The notes below the pieces were generated by a model that did no database searches, had not been told where the DNA came from, and saw only the letters and a list, made by a program, of their open reading frames with translations. Below, piece after piece: positions 43,178-51,760 of a DNA stretch of 64,000 nt. The position numbers were made by a program, and so were the translations under genes. The stretch's first letter is position 1. Every line of letters begins with the position of its first letter. This DNA is from Devosia enhydra (GTDB lineage Bacteria > Pseudomonadota > Alphaproteobacteria > Rhizobiales > Devosiaceae), in contig NZ_FPKU01000001.1 in NCBI RefSeq assembly GCF_900119845.1, forward strand, positions 1,707,528 through 1,771,527, in the 5' to 3' direction.

Positions 43178-45457
43178 TCAGTTGGAGGCGGTCTGGGTCC
43201 AGGCGCCGAACACGTCGCTGAACAGCGTCATGGCGGCCTCGTCTTTTTCCAGCGTCAGGATGGCGCGCTTACCGGTGGCGTAGATCACCGCCAGATCCAT
43301 CCAGCGCCGCGAGGTCAGCAGCGCGCTGTTGTTGGTCGTGTCCTGCGGCGATGCGCTGAGGGCAAAGAGATAGGTATTGCCCACCACGCGGGCCGATGCG
43401 CCCACCAGCGGCTCACCCTGCACCAGTTCGGCATTCTTGAGCAGCACGCCCGGAAGCCCGGCGATCGAGCCGCCGATGAAGGTATCGGGCACGAGGAAAT
43501 TGATTTCCATCAGGTGGCTGGCTGGCAGGCTGGGATCGGAGTTCTTCCGGATGAGGATATCGACCCCCAGATTGCGCGCCGGAATGCTGGCCTTGCCCAC
43601 CAGCGTCGGCTGGCCAGTCTCGTCGGTGCCGCGCGTCCAGTCCACCGTGCCCGAGAAGGGGATGGCGCCGGTCTGCCCGGCATCGGCCGCCTCGAGCAGC
43701 AGCGATTGGCTGCCGGCCGTCGCGGCGGGATCGATGCCGGCAACCGCGGCGGCGGCCTGACTCGGTGTTTCGGTCGGGGTGGCGCTGAGGCGCTGCTCGG
43801 TGCCGGGCACGCCGACGCCCGGCGCTGCCGCCGATGCACTGGGCGGCACGAGCGCCAGCGGCGCTGGCACCGATGGGGCCTGCGGCAGCCGCTCTTCGCG
43901 CAATTCTCCGGTGGCGGCCGCCGCGGTCTGCGAGGTCGCGGTATTGCCCGGGCCCGTCACGGCATTGCCGGGCGCAGCGGCGCCAACCGGCGGGGTGGTT
44001 GCCGCGGGCGCCTGGGCGACATCCGCCGTGCCGGCCCCGAACATGCTGTCGAGATCGATATAGCCTTCCTGCCAGGCCCAGTAGCCCGCGCCACCGGCAC
44101 CGCCGAGCAGCACGAGGAAGACGAGCAGGAACACGGTGACGGCACTGCCGCCGCGACGGGGCTCGGCCTTGCCGCGCTGCGCCGCTGCCGCCACATCCTT
44201 GCCCGAGAATTCCTTGCCGGCGAAGTCCTTGCGTCCGGCCTTGCCGCGCGCCGGCTTTGCCGGCTTGGCGGCTGGCCGCTGCACCGGCGGCTCGCGAAGC
44301 GTGGCTTCGTCCTCGGGCTCATCGAAGGGCTCGGGCTCTACACGCGCCGCCTTTTCGAGCTGCGGCTCGACGCGCCCCTTTGCAGGGGCTGCCGGTGCGG
44401 CCTTGGCCGGCGCCGACCTGCCGGCGAAAAAGCCGGTCTTGGCCTTGGGCGCCTGGACCTTGCCGGCCCCCTTGGCGGCAGGTCGGGCAGCCGGGCGCGC
44501 CCGGTCGTCGACCCCAATATCGTCAGCATCGTCATAGGCGACGCCATTGGTCGGCTCGTCGTCGAAATCGCCGCGCGCCTCCCGATCGAGCGTTGCGATG
44601 GCCCGGTCGATGGCGCCCTGCGGATCGATCGGGGCGGGCTCGACCTCCACCTCGCGCACGCTCGACATTGCGGCGGCCACCGGCACATCGTCGAAATATT
44701 CGGGCGCCTCGGCCTGGCGCGCCGCGAGCTGGCCACGGCCACCGCCTCGGCGGGTTTCCACAGGCGCCGCTTCGGCCGGCAGCACGAAGGCGCCAGCCTG
44801 CCCGCGGCTGCGGGCGGCCTCGGCCCGCGCCACGATATTGGGCAGGGGACGTCCCGCGCCATTGCGGGCGGGCGCCGCCACCGGGGCGGGCTCGTCGTCG
44901 TCCTGCGGCTCGATAGTGATCTGCGTCGAGCGGGCGGAGGCCGCATTGCGCGTGCCATTGGCCCGGCCGTTGCGCGCTGCCGGGGCGCGCCCGTCGTCGA
45001 GCCGCGCATCCTTATCGGCCGCCGCGATGATGTCTTCGATCGAGCCGGCCTCGAGCGGCACGGCGCGCGGCGCCTCACGCCCAACCGGAGCCTTGGCAGC
45101 ATCGCGGCCCAGCGCAACCACCTGCCCGCGCACCGGCTGCGGCTTGGCCGCCTGCTGCGCCTTGACGGCCTGGGGCACCTTGTTCTCGAAAAACACCGGC
45201 GGCGGAGGCGGCGGCGCCTCCTGCATGCCGAGCCCGGCGATCACCGCCTCGCTTGCTTCCTGCTCGACCTGGCGGATGCAGTCTTCGAGCTGTAGGCGGT
45301 GCGTCGTGATATCACGGGCGGCGAGCGGCGGATTGATGGCGCGGAGCTGGCCGACAAGGGCGGCCCTTGCCTTCTCGTAAACGGCGCGGCGGGCGGCGCC
45401 GTTATTCTCGGGCAGCGCTTCGATCGCCTTCCTCAGCAGCTCTTTATAATCCGCCAT
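43178..45457 (-). CDS. Large conserved membrane protein of unknown function
   Basis: A protein of 759 residues. The N-terminal 75 residues (YKELLRKAIEALPENNGAARRAVYEKARAAL and ARDITTHRLQLEDCIRQVE) form a conserved helical domain that I associate with Hyphomicrobiales proteins encoded next to purA. A long disordered region rich in Ala, Pro, Lys and Arg follows (80-430). One membrane helix lies at about 440-462 (TVFLLVFLVLLGGAGGA). The C-terminal 150 residues form an ordered, probably periplasmic domain (SIPARNLGVDILIRKNSDPSLPAS onward). No enzyme motif is visible. It ends next to the REP cluster. Confidence 0.8.
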   Translation of the reverse strand: MADYKELLRKAIEALPENNGAARRAVYEKARAALVGQLRAINPPLAARDITTHRLQLEDCIRQVEQEASEAVIAGLGMQEAPPPPPPVFFENKVPQAVKAQQAAKPQPVRGQVVALGRDAAKAPVGREAPRAVPLEAGSIEDIIAAADKDARLDDGRAPAARNGRANGTRNAASARSTQITIEPQDDDEPAPVAAPARNGAGRPLPNIVARAEAARSRGQAGAFVLPAEAAPVETRRGGGRGQLAARQAEAPEYFDDVPVAAAMSSVREVEVEPAPIDPQGAIDRAIATLDREARGDFDDEPTNGVAYDDADDIGVDDRARPAARPAAKGAGKVQAPKAKTGFFAGRSAPAKAAPAAPAKGRVEPQLEKAARVEPEPFDEPEDEATLREPPVQRPAAKPAKPARGKAGRKDFAGKEFSGKDVAAAAQRGKAEPRRGGSAVTVFLLVFLVLLGGAGGAGYWAWQEGYIDLDSMFGAGTADVAQAPAATTPPVGAAAPGNAVTGPGNTATSQTAAAATGELREERLPQAPSVPAPLALVPPSASAAAPGVGVPGTEQRLSATPTETPSQAAAAVAGIDPAATAGSQSLLLEAADAGQTGAIPFSGTVDWTRGTDETGQPTLVGKASIPARNLGVDILIRKNSDPSLPASHLMEINFLVPDTFIGGSIAGLPGVLLKNAELVQGEPLVGASARVVGNTYLFALSASPQDTTNNSALLTSRRWMDLAVIYATGKRAILTLEKDEAAMTLFSDVFGAWTQTASN

Positions 45458-45502
45458 TCCTGCGCCAGCTCACGATTTGTCCGGATGTTTTAACAAAAAA
45501 AC

Positions 45503-46792
45503 TCAGTCTTGGAATGGGTCATGCACCAGAATGGTATCCGTCCTCTCCGGTGAGGTCGACAACATTGCAATCGGTGCCCCGATCAGCTCTTCGATATACC
45601 GCACATACTTCACGGCCTGGGCCGGAAGCTCCGACCAGCTGCGGGCCCCCGCCGTGGTTTCGGACCAGCCTTCGAGCGTCTCGTAGATCGGCTTAGCATC
45701 GGCTTGTGCCCCCATTGAGGCAGGCAGATAATCGATCCGCTTTCCGCCGATCTCATAGCCGACGCAGACCTTGATCTCCTTGAGCCCGTCGAGCACATCG
45801 AGCTTGGTGAGCGCGATGCCGGTGATCCCGGATGTCCTCACAGTCTGGCGAACCAGAACCGCATCGAACCACCCGCACCGACGCTTACGCCCTGTAACTG
45901 TGCCGAATTCATGGCCGCGCTCGCCGAGAAACTGCCCCACTTCACCGAAATCTTCGGTGGGGAACGGCCCCTCGCCCACGCGCGTCGTATAGGCCTTGGC
46001 GATGCCCAGCACATAGCCGATCGCCGTGGGCCCGAGCCCCGATCCGGCCGCCGCCTGCCCCGCCACCGTGGTCGATGAGGTCACGAACGGATAGGTGCCG
46101 TGGTCGTTGTCGAGCAACGCGCCCTGCGCGCCCTCGAACAGGATGCGCGCACCGGCACGGCGCTTTTCGTCGAGCAGCCGCCACACCTGGTCCATATAGG
46201 GCAACAGCTTGTCGGCCACCTGCAGCAGCTCGGCCTCGATGCTCTGCGCGGTGATTTCAGCCAGCCCCATCCCGCGGCGCAGCGCATTGTGGTGCGCCAG
46301 GAGCCGCTCGATCTTGGGCAAGAGCGTCTGCGGCTCGGCAAGGTCGACGACGCGGATGGCGCGCCGGCCCACCTTGTCCTCATAGGCCGGGCCGATGCCG
46401 CGCTTGGTCGTGCCGATCTTGAGGCCCGAATTGGCGTTCTCGCGCGTCGCATCGAGTTCCCGATGCAGCGACAGGATCAGCGGGGCGTTCTCGGCCACGC
46501 GCAGCACGTCGGGAGAAATCGTCACCCCCTGGGCCGCCAGCTTGGCGATCTCGGCCACGAAATGGTGCGGGTCCACCACAACGCCATTGCCGATCACCGA
46601 GAGCTTGCCGCGCACGACGCCCGAGGGGAGCAGGCTCAGCTTGTAGCTCGTGCCATCGATGACGAGGGTGTGGCCGGCATTGTGCCCGCCCTGATAGCGC
46701 ACCACCACATCGGCCCGCTCGGAGAGCCAGTCGACGATCTTGCCCTTGCCTTCGTCGCCCCACTGGCTGCCGACGACCACTACGTTAGCCAT
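45503..46792 (-). CDS. purA: Adenylosuccinate synthetase PurA
   Basis: An enzyme of 429 residues that makes adenylosuccinate from IMP and aspartate with GTP, in AMP synthesis. The N-terminal P-loop-like [11 protein letters not shown] is at about 8-18, with the catalytic Asp and the HNAGHT motif at about 38-43. [38 protein letters not shown] and [11 protein letters not shown] are all conserved. The ATG at 46792 gives the normal length; the longer open frame upstream is not family-like. Confidence 0.98.
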   Translation of the reverse strand: MANVVVVGSQWGDEGKGKIVDWLSERADVVVRYQGGHNAGHTLVIDGTSYKLSLLPSGVVRGKLSVIGNGVVVDPHHFVAEIAKLAAQGVTISPDVLRVAENAPLILSLHRELDATRENANSGLKIGTTKRGIGPAYEDKVGRRAIRVVDLAEPQTLLPKIERLLAHHNALRRGMGLAEITAQSIEAELLQVADKLLPYMDQVWRLLDEKRRAGARILFEGAQGALLDNDHGTYPFVTSSTTVAGQAAAGSGLGPTAIGYVLGIAKAYTTRVGEGPFPTEDFGEVGQFLGERGHEFGTVTGRKRRCGWFDAVLVRQTVRTSGITGIALTKLDVLDGLKEIKVCVGYEIGGKRIDYLPASMGAQADAKPIYETLEGWSETTAGARSWSELPAQAVKYVRYIEELIGAPIAMLSTSPERTDTILVHDPFQD

Positions 46793-46965
46793 TCGATTGT
46801 CCGTCCCTGGCCGGTATCGGCGGCGTGCCGCACCTGCGGCCGCGCGGCGATGCCGGCGATCCTGCTTCAGCATGGGGGCGGGGATGAAACCCATCCTGCC
46901 CGCCACGGTTTGCTCCGCTACGGTGATGCTGATAAGTCGGTGACCGGACAATAACAAGAGCCGTC

Positions 46966-47916
46966 ATGCCCACTCATCCTTCCGCTGCCCCGGTTGGCGG
47001 CCGCACGGGCGGCCTTCTCGACCGCCCCTATCTCATCCTCGTGCTGACCGTGGCATTCTGGGGAGGAAACGTGGTGGCCGGCAAGGCCGCCGTGGGCCAT
47101 ATCGACCCTTATGCACTGATGATCCTGCGCTGGACGGGTGCCTTCCTCTTCGTGCTGCCCTTTGCGCTGCGCTATCTGCGCCGCGACCTGCCGGTGCTCA
47201 AGGCCAACTGGTGGCTCCTTGCCATCTATGGCGGGCTGGGCTTTGCCACCTTCAACATGCTGGTCTACATCGCCGCCTATTTCACCTCGGGGGTCAACAA
47301 CGCGCTCGATCAGGTGACGGTCAACATCTTCGTCATGGGGTTGAATTTCCTCATCTTCCGCACCCGGGTGAAGCTACTGCAACTGGTGGGCGTCGCCATC
47401 AGCATCATGGGCGTCGCGGTCACCGCCACCCATGGCGACCTCACTCGCATCCTGGCGCTCGACATCAATTTCGGCGACCTGCTCGTCATCATCGCCTGCT
47501 TTGCCTATGCGATCTATTCGCTGCTGCTGCGCTACAGGCCGCCCACCCACTGGCTGAGCTTTCTCACCACCACGGTGGCGGCGGCGGCCCTTGCTTCAGT
47601 GCTGTTCCAGGCCTTTGTCGGAGGCGGGCTGGCATCTTTCATCGCGGCCGTACCGGGCATCACCCCGCTCGGTTGGCTGATCGTCGCCTATACCGTGCTC
47701 TTCCCCTCGCTGATTTCCCAGTTCTTCTATGTGCGCGGGGTCGAACTCATCGGGGCCAATCGCGCCAGCCTCTTCATCAACCTCATCCCCTTTTTCGGGG
47801 CGCTGGGCTCGGTGCTGATTCTGGGCGAAAGGCTCGAAGGCTTCCACTTCGCCGCCGGAGGGCTCATCATCATCGGCATCGTTCTGGCCGAATGGTCGGC
47901 GCGCCGGAGCGCGTGA
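46966..47916 (+). CDS. EamA-family (DMT) transporter
   Basis: An inner-membrane transporter of 316 residues with ten predicted helices in two EamA repeats. The first repeat contains LILVLTVAFWGGNVVAGKAAVGHIDP and MILRWTGAFLFVLPFALR; the second ends with GANRASLFINLIPFFGALGSVLILGERLEG. Substrates of this family are usually amino acids or other small metabolites; none can be assigned here. It is divergent from purA and convergent with hicB. Confidence 0.92.
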   Translation: MPTHPSAAPVGGRTGGLLDRPYLILVLTVAFWGGNVVAGKAAVGHIDPYALMILRWTGAFLFVLPFALRYLRRDLPVLKANWWLLAIYGGLGFATFNMLVYIAAYFTSGVNNALDQVTVNIFVMGLNFLIFRTRVKLLQLVGVAISIMGVAVTATHGDLTRILALDINFGDLLVIIACFAYAIYSLLLRYRPPTHWLSFLTTTVAAAALASVLFQAFVGGGLASFIAAVPGITPLGWLIVAYTVLFPSLISQFFYVRGVELIGANRASLFINLIPFFGALGSVLILGERLEGFHFAAGGLIIIGIVLAEWSARRSA

Positions 47917-47927
47917 GGAGCCGACGC

Positions 47928-48143
47928 TCAAGCGACCTTTCGAGTTGGAGCGGGAATTGGCTGGCCGTTTTCCGTTGCTGCCTCGATCCACGCCGCGATT
48001 GCGTCCTGCACGTTGATCAACGCTTCTTCAGGCGTCTCACCGTCGCTCATGCAGCCGGGGAGATCGGGGACGGTCGCAAAAAACCCGCCCCCGTCGTCTT
48101 CCGAAAGAGGCTCGATGATGACCGGATATCTGAGTAGATTCAT
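47928..48143 (-). CDS. hicB: HicB-like antitoxin
   Basis: A protein of 71 residues with the HicB partial RNase H fold: YPVIIEPLSEDDGGGFFATVPDLPGCMSDGETPEEALINVQDAIAAWIEAA. It overlaps the hicA-like gene by four bases. The DNA-binding C-terminus found in longer HicB proteins is missing, which is common in short forms. It should neutralise the toxin encoded just upstream. Confidence 0.88.
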   Translation of the reverse strand: MNLLRYPVIIEPLSEDDGGGFFATVPDLPGCMSDGETPEEALINVQDAIAAWIEAATENGQPIPAPTRKVA

Positions 48144-48382
48144 TGTGCTGACCTCACTGTATCCACTATATCGACGAGCTTACGAATATATACTGGCTTT
48201 ATGGGCCGCTTGAAGGGGAGGGTGAGGACCAGTCCCAGCCCGACATGGCGCAGCTTGTAGTGCGAACTGCCAGAACGTGACGGCTGACAGACGATACCAA
48301 ACTCCCGGCACAGGGCCTCAACATCGGCGATCGTCCAGTCCCCCTTGGGATTGGCCCGCATCTGTTCAAGTCGCCTGCTCAC
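48140..48382 (-). CDS. hicA: HicA-like mRNA interferase toxin
   Basis: A protein of 80 residues if started at the GTG at 48382, which gives an N-terminus (SRRLEQMRANPKGDWTI) typical of HicA relatives; a GGAG lies upstream. An ATG at 48361 is the alternative. The double-stranded-RNA-binding-like fold carries the catalytic histidine in SRSGSSHYKLRH. A following PFKRPIKPVYIRKLVDIV segment completes the family. It lies just after the serA terminator, so the pair has its own promoter or read-through. Confidence 0.82.
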   Translation of the reverse strand: MSRRLEQMRANPKGDWTIADVEALCREFGIVCQPSRSGSSHYKLRHVGLGLVLTLPFKRPIKPVYIRKLVDIVDTVRSAQ

Positions 48383-48399
48383 CCCGCTCCGCCCCCACG

Positions 48400-48435
48400 A
48401 AACAAAACGGCCCGCCATCCGATGATGGCGAGCCG
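48400..48435 (-). terminator. Rho-independent terminator after serA
   Basis: On the minus strand a stem of CGGC-CGCCATC with GATGGCG-GCCG (one mismatch in the middle) is followed by TTTTGTTT. It lies 44 bases past the serA stop and immediately before hicA. Confidence 0.85.
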
Positions 48436-48478
48436 GTATTTCACGTCATTTCCAGCCGGGGCACAATGCCCCCTGCCC

Positions 48479-50062
48479 TCAGAACCGCAGGGCCTTGGCC
48501 TGCTTCACGCCCGGCAGGGCGGCGATGGTCTTGAGGTGGTCGTCGGTCAAGTTGCCGTCGATCGAGAGCAGCGCGATCGCGTCCCCGCCCACATCGGCGC
48601 GGCCGAGATTGAAGTTGGCGATATTGATGCCGAGGTCGCCCAGCGTCGTGCCCAGCCGGCCAATATGGCCCGGCTTGTCCTCGTTGGTCACATAGATCAT
48701 CGAGCCGGTGAGTTCGGCTTCCATGTTGATGCCCTTGACCTGGATGACGCGCGGTTTGCCATTGGCAAAGATCGTGCCTGCCACCGCCCGCTCCTGCCGC
48801 TCGGTGATCACCGTCAGGCGGATATAGCTCTCATAGGCGCCCTGCTGCTCGCGGGTCACCGTCTCCACCTGCATGCCGCGTTCCTTGGCGATCTGCGGGG
48901 CCGAGACCATGTTGACATCGGCCAGAAGCGGCTTCATCACGCCGGTCAAAGCCGCCGCCACCATCGGCTTGGTGTTGAGCGCTGCCACCGCGCCCTCGAA
49001 CTCGATGCGGATGCCGGTGATCGAGGTTTCCGTCAGTTGGCCGGCAAACGAGCCCAGCGCCTCGGCCAGCTTCACCCACGGGGTCAGCCGCGGCGCTTCC
49101 TCGGCCGAAATCGATGGGAAGTTGAGCGCATTGGTGATCTCGCCGGTCATGAGGTAGGCCGAAATCTGCTCGGCCACCTGCAGGGCGACATTCTCCTGCG
49201 CTTCGGTGGTCGAGGCCCCCAGATGCGGGGTGCAGATGACATTTTCGAGCGTGAAGAGCGGGCTTTCGGTCGCCGGCTCCTCGAGGAATACGTCGAGCGC
49301 CGCGCCCGCTACATGGCCCGATTTCAGCGCATCATAGAGCGCCGCCTCGTCCACCAGCCCGCCACGGGCGCAGTTGATGATGCGCACGCCCTTCTTGGTC
49401 TTGGCGATCGCCTCGGCCGACAGCACGTTCTTGGTCTGCTCGGTCAAAGGCACATGCAGGGTGATGAAATCGGCGCGCGTCAAGAGCTCGTCGAGCTCCA
49501 CCTTTTCCACGCCCAGCGTCACCGCGCGGTCGGCCGAGAGGAACGGGTCGAAAGCGATGACTTTCATCCTGAGGCCCAGCGCGCGATCGGCCACGATCGA
49601 GCCGATATTGCCGCATCCGATGATGCCGAGCACCTTATTGGTCACCTCGACGCCCATGAAGCGGTTCTTTTCCCACTTGCCGGCGCGGGTCGAGGCATCG
49701 GCCTCCGGCAACTGCCGGGCCAGCGCCATCATCAGCGAGATGGCATGCTCGGCCGTTGTGATCGAATTGCCGAAGGGCGTGTTCATCACGATGACGCCCT
49801 TCTTGGTCGCCGCCGGAATGTCGACATTGTCGACCCCGATGCCGGCGCGGCCGATGACCTTGAGATTGGTCGCCGCCGCGATCACCTTCTCGGTCACCTT
49901 GGTGGCCGACCGGATCGCGAGCCCGTCATACTGCCCGATCACCTCGAGCAGCTTCTCCTTGTCCTTGCCCAGGTCGGGCAGATAATCGACCTCGACGCCA
50001 TTGTCCTTGAAGATCTGCACGGCAGTCTTCGAAAGCTTGTCGGAAACCAGAACCTTGGGCAT
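48479..50062 (-). CDS. serA: D-3-phosphoglycerate dehydrogenase SerA
   Basis: An enzyme of 527 residues catalysing the first step of serine synthesis. The NAD-binding GCGNIGSIV is at about 147-155, the catalytic histidine lies in VICTPHLGASTTEAQENVA at about 270-288, and the GGLVDEAALYDALKSGHVAGAALDVF segment is present. The C-terminal third contains the intervening and ACT domains (ELTGSMIYVTNEDKPGHIGRLGTTLGDLGINIANFNLGR). CAGGAGGG precedes the ATG. serC lies upstream on the same strand, separated by a REP array. Confidence 0.97.
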   Translation of the reverse strand: MPKVLVSDKLSKTAVQIFKDNGVEVDYLPDLGKDKEKLLEVIGQYDGLAIRSATKVTEKVIAAATNLKVIGRAGIGVDNVDIPAATKKGVIVMNTPFGNSITTAEHAISLMMALARQLPEADASTRAGKWEKNRFMGVEVTNKVLGIIGCGNIGSIVADRALGLRMKVIAFDPFLSADRAVTLGVEKVELDELLTRADFITLHVPLTEQTKNVLSAEAIAKTKKGVRIINCARGGLVDEAALYDALKSGHVAGAALDVFLEEPATESPLFTLENVICTPHLGASTTEAQENVALQVAEQISAYLMTGEITNALNFPSISAEEAPRLTPWVKLAEALGSFAGQLTETSITGIRIEFEGAVAALNTKPMVAAALTGVMKPLLADVNMVSAPQIAKERGMQVETVTREQQGAYESYIRLTVITERQERAVAGTIFANGKPRVIQVKGINMEAELTGSMIYVTNEDKPGHIGRLGTTLGDLGINIANFNLGRADVGGDAIALLSIDGNLTDDHLKTIAALPGVKQAKALRF

Positions 50063-50097
50063 GTCGCCCTCCTGAATTTGAAAAATCGGGGATTGTC

Positions 50098-50336
50098 GCC
50101 ATCCTCATCCTGAGGAGCGCCGCAGGCGCGTCTCGAAGGACGAGGATAGACATGATGCTGAAACGCGAATTGCAGCGAGCCTCATCCTGAGCCTATCGAG
50201 GCCTCATCCTGAGCCTGTCGAAGCCTCATCCTGAGCCTGTCGAAGCCTCATCCTGAGCCTGTCGAAGCCTCATCCTGAGCCTGTCGAAGGACGAGGCCGG
50301 GCACACGGTATAGGCAGCCTCGCCCTTCGACGGGCT
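50098..50336. repeat. REP elements and a five-fold 22-bp tandem array between serC and serA
   Basis: A complete palindromic element (CCTCATCCT at 50102-50110 with AGGACGAGG at 50137-50145) is followed by five tandem copies of a 22-bp unit, CCTCATCCTGAGCCTGTCGAAG, at 50180-50201, 50202-50223, 50224-50245, 50246-50267 and 50268-50289; only the first differs slightly. The array closes with GACGAGG and an inverted relative (CCTCGCCCTTCGAC, about 50310). Confidence 0.9.
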
Positions 50337-50362
50337 CTGGGTGAGGCTGCGCGAGACCCTGC

Positions 50363-51547
50363 CTAGGCCGCCGCCTTCACCAGCGCGGCCTTCTCGCTCG
50401 CAAAGGCGAAATCGAGCCAGGGCAGCAGCGCCTTGACGTCGGACGTTTCCACCGTCGAGCCGGTCCAGATGCGCAGGCCCACCGGGGCATCGCGATAATG
50501 CCCGATGTCATAGGCCACGCCCGCCTTGTCGAGCCGGCTGACGATGCCCTTGGCGAGGGCCGCCTGCTGGTCTTCCGACAGCGCCTTGACCTCGGGGTCG
50601 ACGATCACGAGGCAGACCGAGGTGTTGGAGCGGGTTTCAGGCGCCGTGGCGAGGAAATCCACCCACGGGGTCTTTTCAACCCATTCCGCGATCACTTCAA
50701 AATTGGTGTCGGCGCGGCGCTGCAAGGCGGCCAGCCCGCCTTCCTGCATGCCCCAGTCCATCGCGTCCACCGCGTCCTCGATGCACAGCATCGAGACGGT
50801 GTTGATGGTGGCGCCTTCGAAGATCTCGCCGATCAGCTTGCCGCCCTTGGTGAGGCGGAAGATTTTCGGCAGCGGCCGGTCGGGCTTGTAGGTCTCGAGC
50901 CGCTCCACGGCGCGCGGGCTGAGGATCAGGATGCCATGCGCGGCCTCCCCGCCCAGCGCCTTCTGCCAGGAGAAGGTGACCACATCGAGCTTCGTGAAAT
51001 CAAGGTTCTGCGCAAAGGCCGCCGAGGTGGCGTCGCAGATGGTCAGCCCCTCGCGATCGGCCGGGATCCACTCGGCATCGGGGACGCGCACGCCAGAGGT
51101 GGTGCCGTTCCAGGTGAAGACCACGTCGCGCGAAAAATCGACCTGGCCGAGATCGGGCAACTGCCCGTAGGGCGCCTTGATCACGCGCACATCGGCCAGC
51201 TTGAGCTGCTTTTGCACGTCGGTGACCCAGCCCTCGCCGAAGCTTTCCCAGGCCATCATGTCGACGCCACGGGCGCCGAGCGCGCTCCACATGAACATCT
51301 CGACCGCGCCCGTGTCCGAAGCGGGCACGATGCCGATGAGGTAATCCTCGGGCACTTCGAGCAGCTGGCGGGTCAGGTCGATGGCGCGCTGGATGCGGGC
51401 CTTGGCGGGCTTGGAGCGGTGCGAACGCCCCACAAGCGCGTCCTTGAGCGCATCAACCGTCCATCCAGGACGCTTGGCGCAGGGGCCCGACGAAAAATTG
51501 GGGTTAGCCGGCTTCACCGCCGGTGAGGTCAGGGGCATCTCAGCCAT
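50363..51547 (-). CDS. serC: Phosphoserine aminotransferase SerC
   Basis: A pyridoxal-phosphate enzyme of 394 residues, second step of serine synthesis. The PLP lysine is in [17 protein letters not shown] at about residue 195. The N-terminus ([15 protein letters not shown]) and the [18 protein letters not shown] segment belong to the alphaproteobacterial type, which is about 390 residues and distinct from the enterobacterial form. The ATG at 51547 has GGGAGGG upstream. A structured leader lies before it. Confidence 0.96.
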   Translation of the reverse strand: MAEMPLTSPAVKPANPNFSSGPCAKRPGWTVDALKDALVGRSHRSKPAKARIQRAIDLTRQLLEVPEDYLIGIVPASDTGAVEMFMWSALGARGVDMMAWESFGEGWVTDVQKQLKLADVRVIKAPYGQLPDLGQVDFSRDVVFTWNGTTSGVRVPDAEWIPADREGLTICDATSAAFAQNLDFTKLDVVTFSWQKALGGEAAHGILILSPRAVERLETYKPDRPLPKIFRLTKGGKLIGEIFEGATINTVSMLCIEDAVDAMDWGMQEGGLAALQRRADTNFEVIAEWVEKTPWVDFLATAPETRSNTSVCLVIVDPEVKALSEDQQAALAKGIVSRLDKAGVAYDIGHYRDAPVGLRIWTGSTVETSDVKALLPWLDFAFASEKAALVKAAA

Positions 51548-51553
51548 AATCAA

Positions 51554-51607
51554 CGGCCCTCCCAGGCCTATGCGCCTCGCGTTAGGGCGAGGTGTCCTGA
51601 GGCTGGG
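51554..51607 (-). ncRNA. Structured leader of serC, candidate serC RNA motif
   Basis: On the minus strand an inner hairpin of 6 bp (51592-51587 with 51580-51575, CCTCGC and GCGAGG, six-base loop) is nested in an outer stem (51607-51601 with 51568-51561, CCCAGCC and GGCCTGGG with one bulge). The 3' side of the outer stem runs directly into the GGGAGGG ribosome site. A conserved structure of this kind before serC, the serC motif, is known in alphaproteobacteria. I matched it by position and shape only. Confidence 0.45.
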
Positions 51608-51760
51608 TCTATCTCAACGGCGCATGTCCGGCAAGGGGATTCGGAACACGCCAAAACCGCCCATCAGCTGTTTTTCGTAAGTGACGGACCGGTTCGGCTG
51701 GTCCACACTCGGCGGAGGAATAGATGCAAAAAACACGCACACTGAACGGAAGCGTGTCGG

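Noticed and set aside
43082-45295. Plus-strand open frame of 737 codons opposite the large membrane protein
   Set aside because: Arg/Gly/His-rich, low-complexity translation typical of an antisense shadow; the minus-strand frame has a signal-like membrane helix and a conserved N-terminus.
50180-50289. Five 22-bp repeats considered as a CRISPR array
   Set aside because: The units abut with no spacers, no cas genes are near, and the unit is one arm of a REP element found elsewhere in the window.
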